Assembly (NCBI GenBank): GCA_019235595.1
Contig: JAFAKI010000103.1
Location: 1-18,871 of the forward strand
Reading direction: 5' to 3'
Length of the DNA: 18,871 nt
DNA from: Mucilaginibacter sp.
Lineage (GTDB): Bacteria; Bacteroidota; Bacteroidia; Sphingobacteriales; Sphingobacteriaceae
Part shown: in pieces, positions 1 to 7,074 of the stretch
Layout of the letters: the number at the start of each line of letters is the position of its first letter
Position numbering within the stretch: the stretch's first letter is position 1
Position numbers and translations under genes: made by a program
The notes under the pieces: generated by a model
Told to the model about the DNA's origin: nothing
Seen by the model: only the letters and a program-made list of their open reading frames with translations
The model's database searches: none

Positions 1-256
1 CATCTCTCAGGATCGTTATGCAATTGCCGAAGCGACACAACGCTTACGCAATGCTGCAGGTAATTTTTATATTAATGACAAGCCGACGGGAGCAGTAGTA
101 GGTCAGCAGCCATTTGGTGGCGCCAGAGGATCAGGTACAAACGATAAAGCTGGTTCGATGATCAACCTGTTGCGTTGGGTATCACCGCGTACCATTAAGG
201 AAACTTTTGATCCGCCGAAGGATTATAGGTATCCGTTTTTACAGAAAGAACTGTAG
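1..256 (+). CDS. pruA: L-glutamate gamma-semialdehyde (1-pyrroline-5-carboxylate) dehydrogenase, C-terminal end
   Basis: Only the last 84 codons are in the window; the reading frame starts at base 2 and ends at TAG 254-256. The enzyme oxidises glutamate semialdehyde, the product of proline or arginine breakdown, to glutamate with NAD+. The visible part begins ISQDRYAIAEA and contains NFYINDKPTGAVVGQQPFGG, a C-terminal block typical of this aldehyde dehydrogenase subfamily. It is followed by GSGTNDKAG and a LLRWVSPRTIKE tail, and ends shortly after, as usual for the monofunctional bacterial enzyme. The catalytic Cys and Glu lie upstream, outside the window. The gene converges with the carbonic anhydrase gene and is separated from it by a long hairpin-forming repeat. 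Confidence 0.93.
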   Translation, partial: ISQDRYAIAEATQRLRNAAGNFYINDKPTGAVVGQQPFGGARGSGTNDKAGSMINLLRWVSPRTIKETFDPPKDYRYPFLQKEL

Positions 257-263
257 AGGAGAG

Positions 264-355
264 CCGAGAATCAAGAATCAAGAGCCAAGAAGCAAGAGCT
301 AAGACAACGTTTTAAAACCTGTCTTGACTCTTGCTTCTTGGCTCTTGGTTCTATT
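264..355. repeat. Heptanucleotide-periodic inverted repeat between convergent genes
   Basis: Six successive heptads of the form NCAAGAR, with variants, run from 264 to 305. Five complementary heptads (words such as CTCTTGC and TTCTTGG) run from 321 to 355. Bases 274-306 and 320-352 pair at 30 of 33 positions around a 13-base AT-rich loop. The fold is long enough to end transcription from both sides, which suits its place between the 3' ends of pruA and the carbonic anhydrase gene; the terminator role is inference. The same architecture with other words recurs elsewhere in the window. Confidence 0.8.
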
Positions 356-1020
356 TACTTGAACTTAAACACATTATCCAGCTTGTCATTATTGCTGGTG
401 CTTACCTTCATATCACTTATTTTGCCGGTAGCGAGGCTATAAACCCAGCCATGAACGCTTAAATCCTGCCCATTTTTCCAGGCGTTTTGCACGATGGAGG
501 TTTTGCACAGATTGTACACATTTTCAATCACATTTAACTCTACCAGGCGATTAGCGCGCTCAGTTTCATCGCTTATTGCATCCAGTTGTTTGGCATGCAT
601 ACGGTAAACGTCCTTAATGTGGCGCAGCCAGTTATCGATCAACCCGAACTCCTTATTGCTCATGGCGGCAAGCACACCACCGCAACCATAGTGTCCGGTA
701 ACGATCACGTGTTTTACCTGTAGCACATTCACCGCATAGTCTAATACCGAAAGCATATTCATATCCGTATGGATCACCATGTTGGCAATGTTGCGGTGCA
801 CAAATATTTCGCCAGGATTCGTATTGGTAATCTGATTAGCAGGGACGCGGCTATCGGCACAACCTATCCATAATACAGGTGGATTTTGTACAGACAGCTT
901 GTTGAAAAAGTCCGGATCCATGTCCAGCGCATTTTTTATAAAAGTCTCGTTGCCTTCCAGCAGGCTTTCATAGGTAATGTGGCTGGTATCGCCAATATTG
1001 CTTTTCTTGTTCGGGCTCAT
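355..1020 (-). CDS. can: Beta-class carbonic anhydrase
   Basis: A 221-residue enzyme interconverting CO2 and bicarbonate in the cytoplasm. The zinc site of the beta class is complete: Cys54, Asp56 and Arg58 in WIGCADSRVP, and His110 and Cys113 in VTGHYGCGGV. Further family blocks are FVHRNIAN (74-80) and GWVYSLATG (191-199). The length is normal for the bacterial family. The ATG at 1018-1020 has no Shine-Dalgarno sequence but lies about 30 bases downstream of a good -7 box. The gene is divergent from the acyl-CoA carboxylase gene; bicarbonate supply for carboxylation would make functional sense, but sharing an intergenic region is the only link seen. Confidence 0.95.
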   Translation of the reverse strand: MSPNKKSNIGDTSHITYESLLEGNETFIKNALDMDPDFFNKLSVQNPPVLWIGCADSRVPANQITNTNPGEIFVHRNIANMVIHTDMNMLSVLDYAVNVLQVKHVIVTGHYGCGGVLAAMSNKEFGLIDNWLRHIKDVYRMHAKQLDAISDETERANRLVELNVIENVYNLCKTSIVQNAWKNGQDLSVHGWVYSLATGKISDMKVSTSNNDKLDNVFKFK

Positions 1021-1049
1021 GATGTGAAACGGCGTTTTTTGATGCCGCG

Positions 1050-1057
1050 CAAATTTA
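1050..1057 (-). promoter_or_regulatory. Probable -7 promoter box of the carbonic anhydrase gene
   Basis: On the minus strand the sequence reads TAAATTTG followed by CGCGGC, an exact match to the Bacteroidota primary-sigma -7 consensus TAnnTTTG. It lies 29 bases before the ATG. No convincing -33 TTTG was found at the expected distance, so only half of the promoter is supported. Confidence 0.55.
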
Positions 1058-1145
1058 GTAAATAACGGGTATATCCATTTGGTTGGAGCAGATTTCGCAC
1101 TATAATTACTACTTTTAGCAAAATCATTTTTCTAAAAAACCAATT

Positions 1146-2687
1146 GTGAACAAAAAGCTTAAAGTATTAAAGCATAAACGCGAGCAGGCCCTGTTAGGCG
1201 GCGGTCATGCGCGTATAGAAAGTCAGCATAAAAAAGGGAAATTAACGGCACGCGAGCGACTGCATTTTTTGTTGGACGAAGGCTCGTTTCAGGAGATTGG
1301 GATGCTGGTTACACACCGCTCCACCGATTTCGGAATGGAAAAAGAGATCTATCCAGGCGATGGCGTGGTAACCGGCTATGGAACAATCAATGGCAGATTG
1401 GTTTATGTTTTTTCGCAGGACTTTACGGTATTTGGCGGTTCACTTTCAGAAACTCACGCCGAGAAGATCTGTAAGATAATGGATCTGGCCATGAAGAATG
1501 GCGCCCCGGTTATTGGCCTGAACGATTCAGGCGGAGCGAGGATTCAGGAGGGGGTGGTTTCTTTGGGCGGTTATGCTGATATATTTTACCGCAATACTAT
1601 GGCATCAGGTGTGGTTCCGCAAATCTCTGCTATTATGGGGCCTTGTGCCGGTGGCGCTGTTTATTCGCCCGCCATTACTGATTTTATACTGATGGTGGAG
1701 AACACCTCGTATATGTTTGTTACCGGTCCGAATGTGGTAAAAACGGTTACTCACGAAGAGGTGACTTCGGAGGAATTGGGCGGAGCAGACACCCATGCAA
1801 CCAAATCGGGTGTTACCCATTTTGCCTGCACTAATGAGATAGACGCCATACAGCACATCAAAATGCTATTGAGCTACATGCCTCAAAATTGTGAAGAAAA
1901 AGCGCCCTCGGTACTCTATGAAGGCAAGAACGAATTGCGTCCCGAACTGGGTAAACTGATGCCTGAAAACCCTTCGCAACCTTATGATATCAGGGACGTG
2001 ATCAGTCATGTGATCGATGCCGATTCTTTTTTGGAAGTACATAAGAATTTTGCCGAGAATATTGTAGTAGGCTTTGCGCGTCTGGCGGGCCGAAGTATAG
2101 GTATTGTTGCCAATCAGCCTGCATTTTTGGCGGGTGTGCTGGATATTCATTCGTCAACCAAAGGAGCGCGCTTTGTACGTTTTTGTGATAGCTTTAATAT
2201 TCCTTTGCTGGTATTTGAAGATGTCCCCGGCTTTTTACCGGGTACAGACCAGGAGTGGAATGCTATTATCACCAACGGCGCGAAACTGTTGTATGCGTTC
2301 TGCGAAGCAACAGTACCACGTATTACTGTAATCACACGGAAAGCCTACGGTGGGGCTTATGACGTGATGAACTCCAAACACATAGGCGCGGATATGAACT
2401 ATGCTTGGCCGACAGCCGAAATCGCGGTAATGGGAGCTAAAGGTGCAGCCGAGATCATATTTAAGCGTGAAATTAATGCCGCAAAAGATAAAGAAGCCAA
2501 ATGGCTGGAGATGGAACAGCAATATTCGGAGATATTTGCTAACCCATATCGTGCCGCTGAACGTGGCTTTATAGACGAAGTGATCGATCCGGCAGAGACG
2601 CGTGTTAAATTAATCCATGCTTTTAAAATGCTGGAGAATAAAGTGGTTAATAATCCGAGGAAGAAACACGGGAACATCCCTTTATAA
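1146..2687 (+). CDS. pccB: Acyl-CoA carboxylase carboxyltransferase subunit, propionyl-CoA carboxylase beta type
   Basis: A 513-residue crotonase-fold carboxyltransferase that moves CO2 from carboxybiotin to an acyl-CoA, probably propionyl-CoA to methylmalonyl-CoA. Family blocks include LTARERLHFLLDEGSF (33-48), GGARIQEG (129-136), PCAGGAVYSPA (166-176), DVPGFLPG (359-366), KAYGGAYDVM (399-408) and NYAWPTAEIAVMGAKGA (418-434). Asp406 sits where an Asp versus Ile choice is known to bias actinobacterial carboxyltransferases toward propionyl- rather than acetyl-CoA. Translation must begin at GTG 1146: an in-frame stop (TAG 1116) lies upstream and there is no ATG between. The biotin carboxylase/carrier subunit is not in the window. 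A decarboxylase (MmdA) partner role cannot be excluded from this subunit alone. Confidence 0.92.
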   Translation: MNKKLKVLKHKREQALLGGGHARIESQHKKGKLTARERLHFLLDEGSFQEIGMLVTHRSTDFGMEKEIYPGDGVVTGYGTINGRLVYVFSQDFTVFGGSLSETHAEKICKIMDLAMKNGAPVIGLNDSGGARIQEGVVSLGGYADIFYRNTMASGVVPQISAIMGPCAGGAVYSPAITDFILMVENTSYMFVTGPNVVKTVTHEEVTSEELGGADTHATKSGVTHFACTNEIDAIQHIKMLLSYMPQNCEEKAPSVLYEGKNELRPELGKLMPENPSQPYDIRDVISHVIDADSFLEVHKNFAENIVVGFARLAGRSIGIVANQPAFLAGVLDIHSSTKGARFVRFCDSFNIPLLVFEDVPGFLPGTDQEWNAIITNGAKLLYAFCEATVPRITVITRKAYGGAYDVMNSKHIGADMNYAWPTAEIAVMGAKGAAEIIFKREINAAKDKEAKWLEMEQQYSEIFANPYRAAERGFIDEVIDPAETRVKLIHAFKMLENKVVNNPRKKHGNIPL

Positions 2688-2691
2688 ACTT

Positions 2692-2814
2692 AAAGGTGAA
2701 AGCTGAAAGGCGAAAGGCGAAAGGCTGGTTTCGCCTGCATAAAAGCCTTTATCCTTTCACCTTTCAGCTTTTGCCTCAGAGAAAAACCTTTTACCTTTAT
2801 CCTTTCACCTTTTA
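2692..2814. repeat. Heptanucleotide-periodic repeat with internal hairpin
   Basis: Five heptads of the AAAGGCG type fill 2692-2726. Complementary heptads of the CACCTTT type fill 2744-2771, and four more in strict 7-base register run over 2787-2814. Bases 2699-2726 and 2744-2771 pair at about 25 of 28 positions. The array occupies practically the whole gap between the carboxylase gene and the acetyltransferase gene and ends 6 bases before the latter's ATG. No open reading frame or conventional promoter was seen in it. Confidence 0.8.
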
Positions 2815-2820
2815 CCTCAA

Positions 2821-3246
2821 ATGATAAGCATCGAACAAATTCGTCCCGAACTAACCTGGCGATTACGGCAGGCAGTCCTATATCCGGCTCAAAAATTATA
2901 TGAGATGGAACTGGACGAAGACCAGGAGGGTATCCATTTCGGAGCTTTTACTGATAATGCACTCGTCGGGATAATTTCATTATTCCAGACTGATAGATCC
3001 TTTCAATTCCGGAAGCTTGCCGTATTGCCTGAGTATCAGAAAATGGGTATCGGAAATGAGCTGCTGTGTCGTGTCGAAGAGTTTGCCGAATCTGAAGGCG
3101 GTACAGTCATTTGGTGTAATGCGCGGGTATCAGCTATCGGTTTTTATATGAAAGCCGGGTATGCACATACCGGTAAGCTGTTTTCTAAAAACGGCTTTGA
3201 TTACGAGATATTGGAGAAGAATCTTACTCCTCGTTCAAGTCACTAA
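2821..3246 (+). CDS. GNAT-family N-acetyltransferase
   Basis: A 141-residue single-domain acetyltransferase using acetyl-CoA; the substrate is unknown. The acetyl-CoA loop is visible as FRKLAVLPEYQKMGIGNELL (63-82) with the Q-x-x-G-x-G signature (73-78). Motif B is ARVSAIGFYMKAGYAHTGKLF (101-121), with the Tyr109 commonly used as general acid in GNATs. The gene begins right after a heptad repeat array, and its last 23 bases overlap the 3' end of the convergent lipoprotein gene, so the two transcripts are complementary at their ends. Confidence 0.87.
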   Translation: MISIEQIRPELTWRLRQAVLYPAQKLYEMELDEDQEGIHFGAFTDNALVGIISLFQTDRSFQFRKLAVLPEYQKMGIGNELLCRVEEFAESEGGTVIWCNARVSAIGFYMKAGYAHTGKLFSKNGFDYEILEKNLTPRSSH

Positions 3247-4117
3247 GCAGTTGCTGGGCATAAATGTTGGCGAACTTTTGCAAAGACAGGTTTGCCATTT
3301 CTTTTGCGGCATTAATGTCAGCCACTGACTCGTAAACAACGGCAAGATTATAAGCAGCCTTGCCAGCTATTTTCTTATCCCTGTTGTTGAGTAACAGCGT
3401 TAAAAGCGTATCGGCCTTTTCATAATTGCGCGCCATGATTTGCTGGGCGGCGGGCTCAAGCAGATCATCATGATAAATAGGCCTGGTATGCGTAATCGTA
3501 TAGGGAAGATAATCTATCAATGCATTTTGCGTAGCATCAGCAACCGCCTTTTTCATTTCCTCCAATTCCCATTTATGCGAAGGGTGAATGATCAGAGAGC
3601 CAAATAAACCCGCATAATACTTTTCGGAATTGTGACTGCCGGTCCCATTTAATTTTTTTGAATAAAGGCCATTATCCTCGTATAAAACATAATTAACGGT
3701 AGCATTCGCCTGGTAATAGGCAATACTATTCTCAGTGCCGCTCATGTCGATATTTTCGGTTATACTTTTTAATGCCAATACATAATGTGCGTGATACTTT
3801 GATGCGAGCGCGTTTACAGAATCAGTATTTATTTTAAATGTGGCAGAGTCTGTCAGGTTAATAACCCGTACATGCTTTAGTTTATTTAGTTCAGTTTCTG
3901 CATAGCGGACGGATGCATAACCGCTTACTTTAAGGTCTTGCCGGTGTTTTTTGTTGGTATCGGCATCCGGAAAATGATTCACTAAAACAGTGACAGTGGT
4001 ATCGGATCTAAAATAGGATTTTGGAGTATACTGTACCGAGACTGAGGCATACCGCATTGGATCGCAGGAGCACAAGAATAGCAGTAGAATAATACAGGCA
4101 GGTTTAAGGATTTTCAT
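3224..4117 (-). CDS. Predicted lipoprotein with C-terminal helical-repeat region, function unknown
   Basis: A 297-residue exported protein. Residues 1-18 form a lipoprotein signal peptide: MKILK, a hydrophobic stretch, then the lipobox LCSC with Cys18 as the lipid-modified residue. Residues about 40-220 are mixed alpha/beta with no catalytic motif I recognise. Residues about 230-292 (EKADTLLTLLLNN, then GKAAYNLAVVYESVADINAAKEMANLSLQ) look like a tetratricopeptide-type helical pair. The general plan resembles Bacteroidota lipoproteins of the DUF6340 type, but I cannot confirm this without a profile search. Its 3' end overlaps the convergent acetyltransferase gene by 23 bases, and an intrinsic terminator lies in its leader. 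Confidence 0.75.
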   Translation of the reverse strand: MKILKPACIILLLFLCSCDPMRYASVSVQYTPKSYFRSDTTVTVLVNHFPDADTNKKHRQDLKVSGYASVRYAETELNKLKHVRVINLTDSATFKINTDSVNALASKYHAHYVLALKSITENIDMSGTENSIAYYQANATVNYVLYEDNGLYSKKLNGTGSHNSEKYYAGLFGSLIIHPSHKWELEEMKKAVADATQNALIDYLPYTITHTRPIYHDDLLEPAAQQIMARNYEKADTLLTLLLNNRDKKIAGKAAYNLAVVYESVADINAAKEMANLSLQKFANIYAQQLLSDLNEE

Positions 4118-4156
4118 AGATAAGGCAAGGTAAACTTTGATTGTGAAATCGGCATG

Positions 4157-4186
4157 AAAAAACCAGTCCGCTACGTAGCGGACTGG
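4157..4186 (-). terminator. Perfect 24-bp palindrome followed by T6 on the minus strand (terminator or attenuator)
   Basis: Bases 4163-4186 are a perfect dyad with 12-base arms (CCAGTCCGCTAC and its complement). On the minus strand it is followed directly by six T (4162-4157), the form of a strong intrinsic terminator. It acts only in the minus direction, because the plus strand lacks a T-tract. It lies 40-69 bases before the lipoprotein ATG with no gene upstream on that strand. It must therefore stop either a short leader of that gene or a small independent RNA. Confidence 0.75.
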
Positions 4187-4329
4187 CCCTCAATCAACTA
4201 AACTAATCTTGAAAAAAAATTACTCGAGACAAAGTAAGAAACAACAGTTAAACAGAATGTTAAGTCAGTAACAATTAATCAATAATGCCGCTAAAATTTG
4301 TTAACATACAGCATTGTCCTAAGCTTTGC

Positions 4330-4337
4330 TATATTTG
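4330..4337 (+). promoter_or_regulatory. Probable -7 promoter box of the M42 peptidase gene
   Basis: TATATTTG is an exact fit to TAnnTTTG and would place the transcript start about 30 bases before the ATG at 4376. The nearest TTTG (4297-4300) is 29 bases upstream, too far for the usual 19-21 base spacing, so the -33 part is unsupported. Confidence 0.5.
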
Positions 4338-4375
4338 CCATTATCGATTTAAAAAACAGTCCCCAATAATCATTT

Positions 4376-5488
4376 ATGGCCAAAAAGAAAGATGAGAAAA
4401 AGCAGCATGTAGCGGTGGTGAATAAAACCTCGCTGGCTTTTTTCGAGAAATATATCAACAACCCTTCACCAACAGGATTTGAAGCATCGGGTCAGAAATT
4501 ATGGCTCGATTATATTAAGCCTTATATCGATGAGCATTACGTAGATAATTACGGAACTGCGGTAGGTATCATCAACCCGAAAGCTAAGTACAAAGTAGTG
4601 ATTGAGGCCCATGCCGATGAAATTTCCTGGTTTGTAAACTATATCACTAGTGACGGCTTGATCTATGTGATCCGTAATGGAGGCTCCGATCATCAGATCG
4701 CGCCATCAAAACGGGTAAACATTCACACCGATAATGGAATTGTTAAGGCTGTATTCGGCTGGCCGGCGATTCACACCCGCTCAGGTGAAAAAGAGGAAGC
4801 GCCTACACTGAAAAACATCTTCCTGGATTGTGGTTGTACTACCAAAGAGGAAGTTGAAAAATTAGGCATCCATGTAGGCTGTGTGATCACTTATGAAGAT
4901 GAATTTATAGTATTGAATGACCGCTACTATGTTGGTCGCGCACTGGATAACCGTGCCGGTGGGTTTATGATAGCTGAAGTAGCACGTTTATTAAAAGAAA
5001 ACAAAAAGAAATTACCGTTCGGTTTATACATCGTGAATGCGGTACAGGAAGAGATCGGTTTACGCGGTGCAGAGATGATCGCGCATCATATTAAACCTAA
5101 CCTCGCTATTGTAACTGACGTTACCCACGATACCCAGACCCCGATGATCAGTAAAGTTACCCAAGGTGATCTGGCGTGTGGTAAAGGCCCGGTGGTATCT
5201 TACGCCCCCGCTGTACAAAACAACGTAAATAAATTACTGATCGAATCGGCACAAAAAGCTGATATCCCATTCCAGCGTCAGGCATCTTCACGCTCTACAG
5301 GTACTGATACCGATGCATTTGCCTATTCCAACGATGGTGTGCCTTCAGCTCTGATCTCGCTGCCGTTGCGTTATATGCATACGACTGTTGAAATGATCCA
5401 CAAGGAAGACGTGGATAATGTGATCAGACTGATATACGAAGTGCTGTTGAATGTGAAAGACGGACAGGATTTCAGGTATATAAAATAA
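4376..5488 (+). CDS. M42 family metallo-aminopeptidase (FrvX/glutamyl aminopeptidase type)
   Basis: A 370-residue cytosolic, probably multimeric, di-metal aminopeptidase that trims short peptides. The M42 metal and catalytic residues are all visible: His79 and Asp81 in IEAHADE, the bridging Asp191 in RALDNRAGG, Glu225 (general base) and Glu226 (metal) in VQEEIGLRG, Asp248 in VTDVTHD, and His335 in PLRYMHTTVEM. STGTDTDA (307-314) is also characteristic. The N-terminus is unusually lysine-rich (MAKKKDEKK). Some relatives are annotated as endoglucanase or cellulase M; the catalytic residues point to a peptidase. It is transcribed alone, away from the lipoprotein gene. Confidence 0.93.
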   Translation: MAKKKDEKKQHVAVVNKTSLAFFEKYINNPSPTGFEASGQKLWLDYIKPYIDEHYVDNYGTAVGIINPKAKYKVVIEAHADEISWFVNYITSDGLIYVIRNGGSDHQIAPSKRVNIHTDNGIVKAVFGWPAIHTRSGEKEEAPTLKNIFLDCGCTTKEEVEKLGIHVGCVITYEDEFIVLNDRYYVGRALDNRAGGFMIAEVARLLKENKKKLPFGLYIVNAVQEEIGLRGAEMIAHHIKPNLAIVTDVTHDTQTPMISKVTQGDLACGKGPVVSYAPAVQNNVNKLLIESAQKADIPFQRQASSRSTGTDTDAFAYSNDGVPSALISLPLRYMHTTVEMIHKEDVDNVIRLIYEVLLNVKDGQDFRYIK

Positions 5489-5543
5489 ATGTCAAATAAT
5501 TGTATGATTGACATTTAAAGTTTACTTTTGAAAAGTAAACTTT
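5487..5543 (+). promoter_or_regulatory. Promoter embedded in two adjacent dyads (operator candidates)
   Basis: Dyad 1 is AAATGTCAA (5487-5495) and TTGACATTT (5508-5516). Dyad 2 is AAAGTTTACTTTT (5517-5529) and AAAAGTAAACTTT (5531-5543) around one central G, a perfect 27-base palindrome. Within them lies a promoter of the Bacteroidota type: aTTG at 5499-5502, a 20-base spacer, then TACTTTTG at 5523-5530, an exact TAnnTTTG. The -7 box overlaps dyad 2, so a dimeric repressor bound there would block transcription of the nucleotidyltransferase gene. Dyad 1 begins at the stop codon of the peptidase gene and could also act as a weak 3' hairpin. Confidence 0.65.
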
Positions 5544-5622
5544 ACCAAAACAATTTGAGTATAAATGGCCTTTGAGATATAATTAAACAAAAAAGCACTC
5601 AAAACAGTACCCCACAAACAAT

Positions 5623-6525
5623 ATGAAACCCACTCTACTGATCCTGGCCGCAGGTATGGCCAGCCGCTATGGAAGCATGAAACAAGTTGACGGCTTCGGT
5701 CCAAATGGTGAAACAATTATCGACTACTCTATTTATGATGCGATCAATGCCGGATTTGGCAAGATCAGCTTCATTATCCGTGAAGAGTTTGCCGATACTT
5801 TTAAAGCGATTTTCGAGCCGAAATTAAAAGGCCGCATTGAAACTGATTATGTTTTTCAGAGCTACGACCTGAAGCCTTTTGGCATTGATAAAGTTATTGA
5901 AAGGGCCAAACCATGGGGCACACAGCATGCAGTGCTTGCTGCTCGTAACCAGGTTCACGAGCCTTTCTGCGTAATTAACGCTGACGATTACTATGGTCGT
6001 GATGCCTTTGAAAAAATGGCTAAATTTTTAACCACAGAAGTAAAAGACGATCAATACGCTATCATTGGTTACCAGGTCGACAAAACATTATCTGACTACG
6101 GTACAGTTTCACGCGGGGTATGTAAAGTGGATGATAACGGTAATATGGTCGAAATCAATGAGCGTACTGAAGTATATTTCAAAGAAGACGGTAGCGTTGC
6201 TTATAAAGATGCCACCGGCGAACATGGGTTGCCAAATGATACCCGTGTATCGATGAATTTCTGGGGTTTTACGCCTGCTATCTTCAAACAAAGCGAGCCG
6301 ATGTTCAAAAGGTTTGTCGAAGCTAATGAGAACAATCCAAAATCTGAATTCTTTATTCCGCTTGCTGCTGACGAACTGATCAAAACGCACACAGCGTCAT
6401 TTAAAGTTATCCCAACCGCATCAAAATGGTTCGGTGTTACATACAAGGAAGATAAACCGATCGTACAAAAAAGCATATCCGAGCTGGTTGCTAACGGAAC
6501 TTATCCGTCGAATCTTTGGTCATAA
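5623..6525 (+). CDS. Sugar-phosphate nucleotidyltransferase (NDP-sugar pyrophosphorylase family)
   Basis: A 300-residue GT-A-fold nucleotidyltransferase that joins a nucleoside triphosphate to a sugar 1-phosphate; the exact sugar and nucleotide are not evident. The nucleotide-binding loop is LAAGMASRYGSMKQ (8-21), a variant of the usual GGxGTRLxPxT(x)nPK signature. PWGTQHAVLAAR (97-108) and the metal-binding NADDYYG (119-125) follow. It lacks the left-handed beta-helix or acyltransferase extension of GlmU. It is preceded by a dyad-flanked promoter and followed by a good intrinsic terminator, so it is probably transcribed alone. Relatives often neighbour a hexosamine kinase or phosphotransferase gene; none is present here. 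Confidence 0.87.
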   Translation: MKPTLLILAAGMASRYGSMKQVDGFGPNGETIIDYSIYDAINAGFGKISFIIREEFADTFKAIFEPKLKGRIETDYVFQSYDLKPFGIDKVIERAKPWGTQHAVLAARNQVHEPFCVINADDYYGRDAFEKMAKFLTTEVKDDQYAIIGYQVDKTLSDYGTVSRGVCKVDDNGNMVEINERTEVYFKEDGSVAYKDATGEHGLPNDTRVSMNFWGFTPAIFKQSEPMFKRFVEANENNPKSEFFIPLAADELIKTHTASFKVIPTASKWFGVTYKEDKPIVQKSISELVANGTYPSNLWS

Positions 6526-6544
6526 AATTCTTTTATAGATATTG

Positions 6545-6572
6545 AAAATCCCGCTCAAAAGGCGGGATTTTT
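6545..6572 (+). terminator. Intrinsic terminator after the nucleotidyltransferase gene
   Basis: The arms AAAATCCCGC (6545-6554) and GCGGGATTTT (6562-6571) form a 10-bp stem with a 7-base loop and a T-tract. It lies 20 bases after the stop codon and ends 21 bases before the transposase ATG, so it insulates the transposase remnant from upstream transcription. Confidence 0.87.
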
Positions 6573-6592
6573 CTTATTATTACTTTTCAAAA

Positions 6593-7053
6593 ATGGCCAA
6601 TACCTTTTCACAAATCTATCTACAATTTGTCTTTGCCGTTCAGCACAGGCAAAACCTTATTCCTAAAGAACATAAAGAAGAATTACATAAATATATTCCA
6701 GGCTCGTACAGAACAGGAAAGCCAAAATGTTGGCTATTAATTGTATGCCCGATCACGTGCATTTATTTGTGGGGTTCAAGCCAACGGTTCTTATATCCGA
6801 TTTTGTAAAAGAGATAAAGGTGGAGAGCAATGAGTTTATCAATAGTCAAGATTGGATAAAAAGCAAGTTTAACTGGCAGGAAGGTTATGGAGTCTTTTCT
6901 TATTCACAATCCCATATCGATGCGGTCGTGAAGTATATCCTCAATCAGGAAAAGCACCATCAGAAAAGATCATTCAGACAAGAGTATCATGAATTATTAG
7001 AAAAATTTCAGATACCGTTTGAAGAGCGGTTTTTGTTCGATTTTATGAAATAG
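6593..7053 (+). pseudogene. REP-associated tyrosine transposase (IS200-like, Y1 HUH family), frameshifted
   Basis: The coding region is in two frames. The first runs from ATG 6593 (MANTFSQIYLQFVFAVQHRQ) to about KYIPG near 6703. The second carries LVQNRKAKMLAINCMPDHVHLFVG onward to TAG 7051-7053. Loss of a single base near 6703 (GGCCTC to GGCTC would fit) accounts for it; restoring one base gives about 153 residues, the normal length. The HUH metal motif His-Val-His is in PDHVHLFVG, and the likely nucleophile Tyr is in KYILNQEKHH. No slippery sequence is visible, so this is a mutation or a sequencing error rather than programmed frameshifting. It is followed directly by a cluster of REP-like palindromes, its likely DNA partners. 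A start at ATG 6542 is less likely because it would place the terminator inside the gene. Confidence 0.87.
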
Positions 7054-7074
7054 CTGTCCTGTCGTTTATTTGGA

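Noticed and set aside
264..2814. CRISPR array
   Set aside because: The repeated units are 7 bases long, degenerate and contiguous, with no spacers and no cas genes.
6542..6592. Earlier ATG for the transposase gene
   Set aside because: It would put an intrinsic terminator inside the coding region, and the family N-terminus (MANTFSQIY) starts at 6593.
6698..6710. Programmed frameshift in the transposase
   Set aside because: No slippery heptamer or downstream pseudoknot was seen, and family members are normally single-frame.
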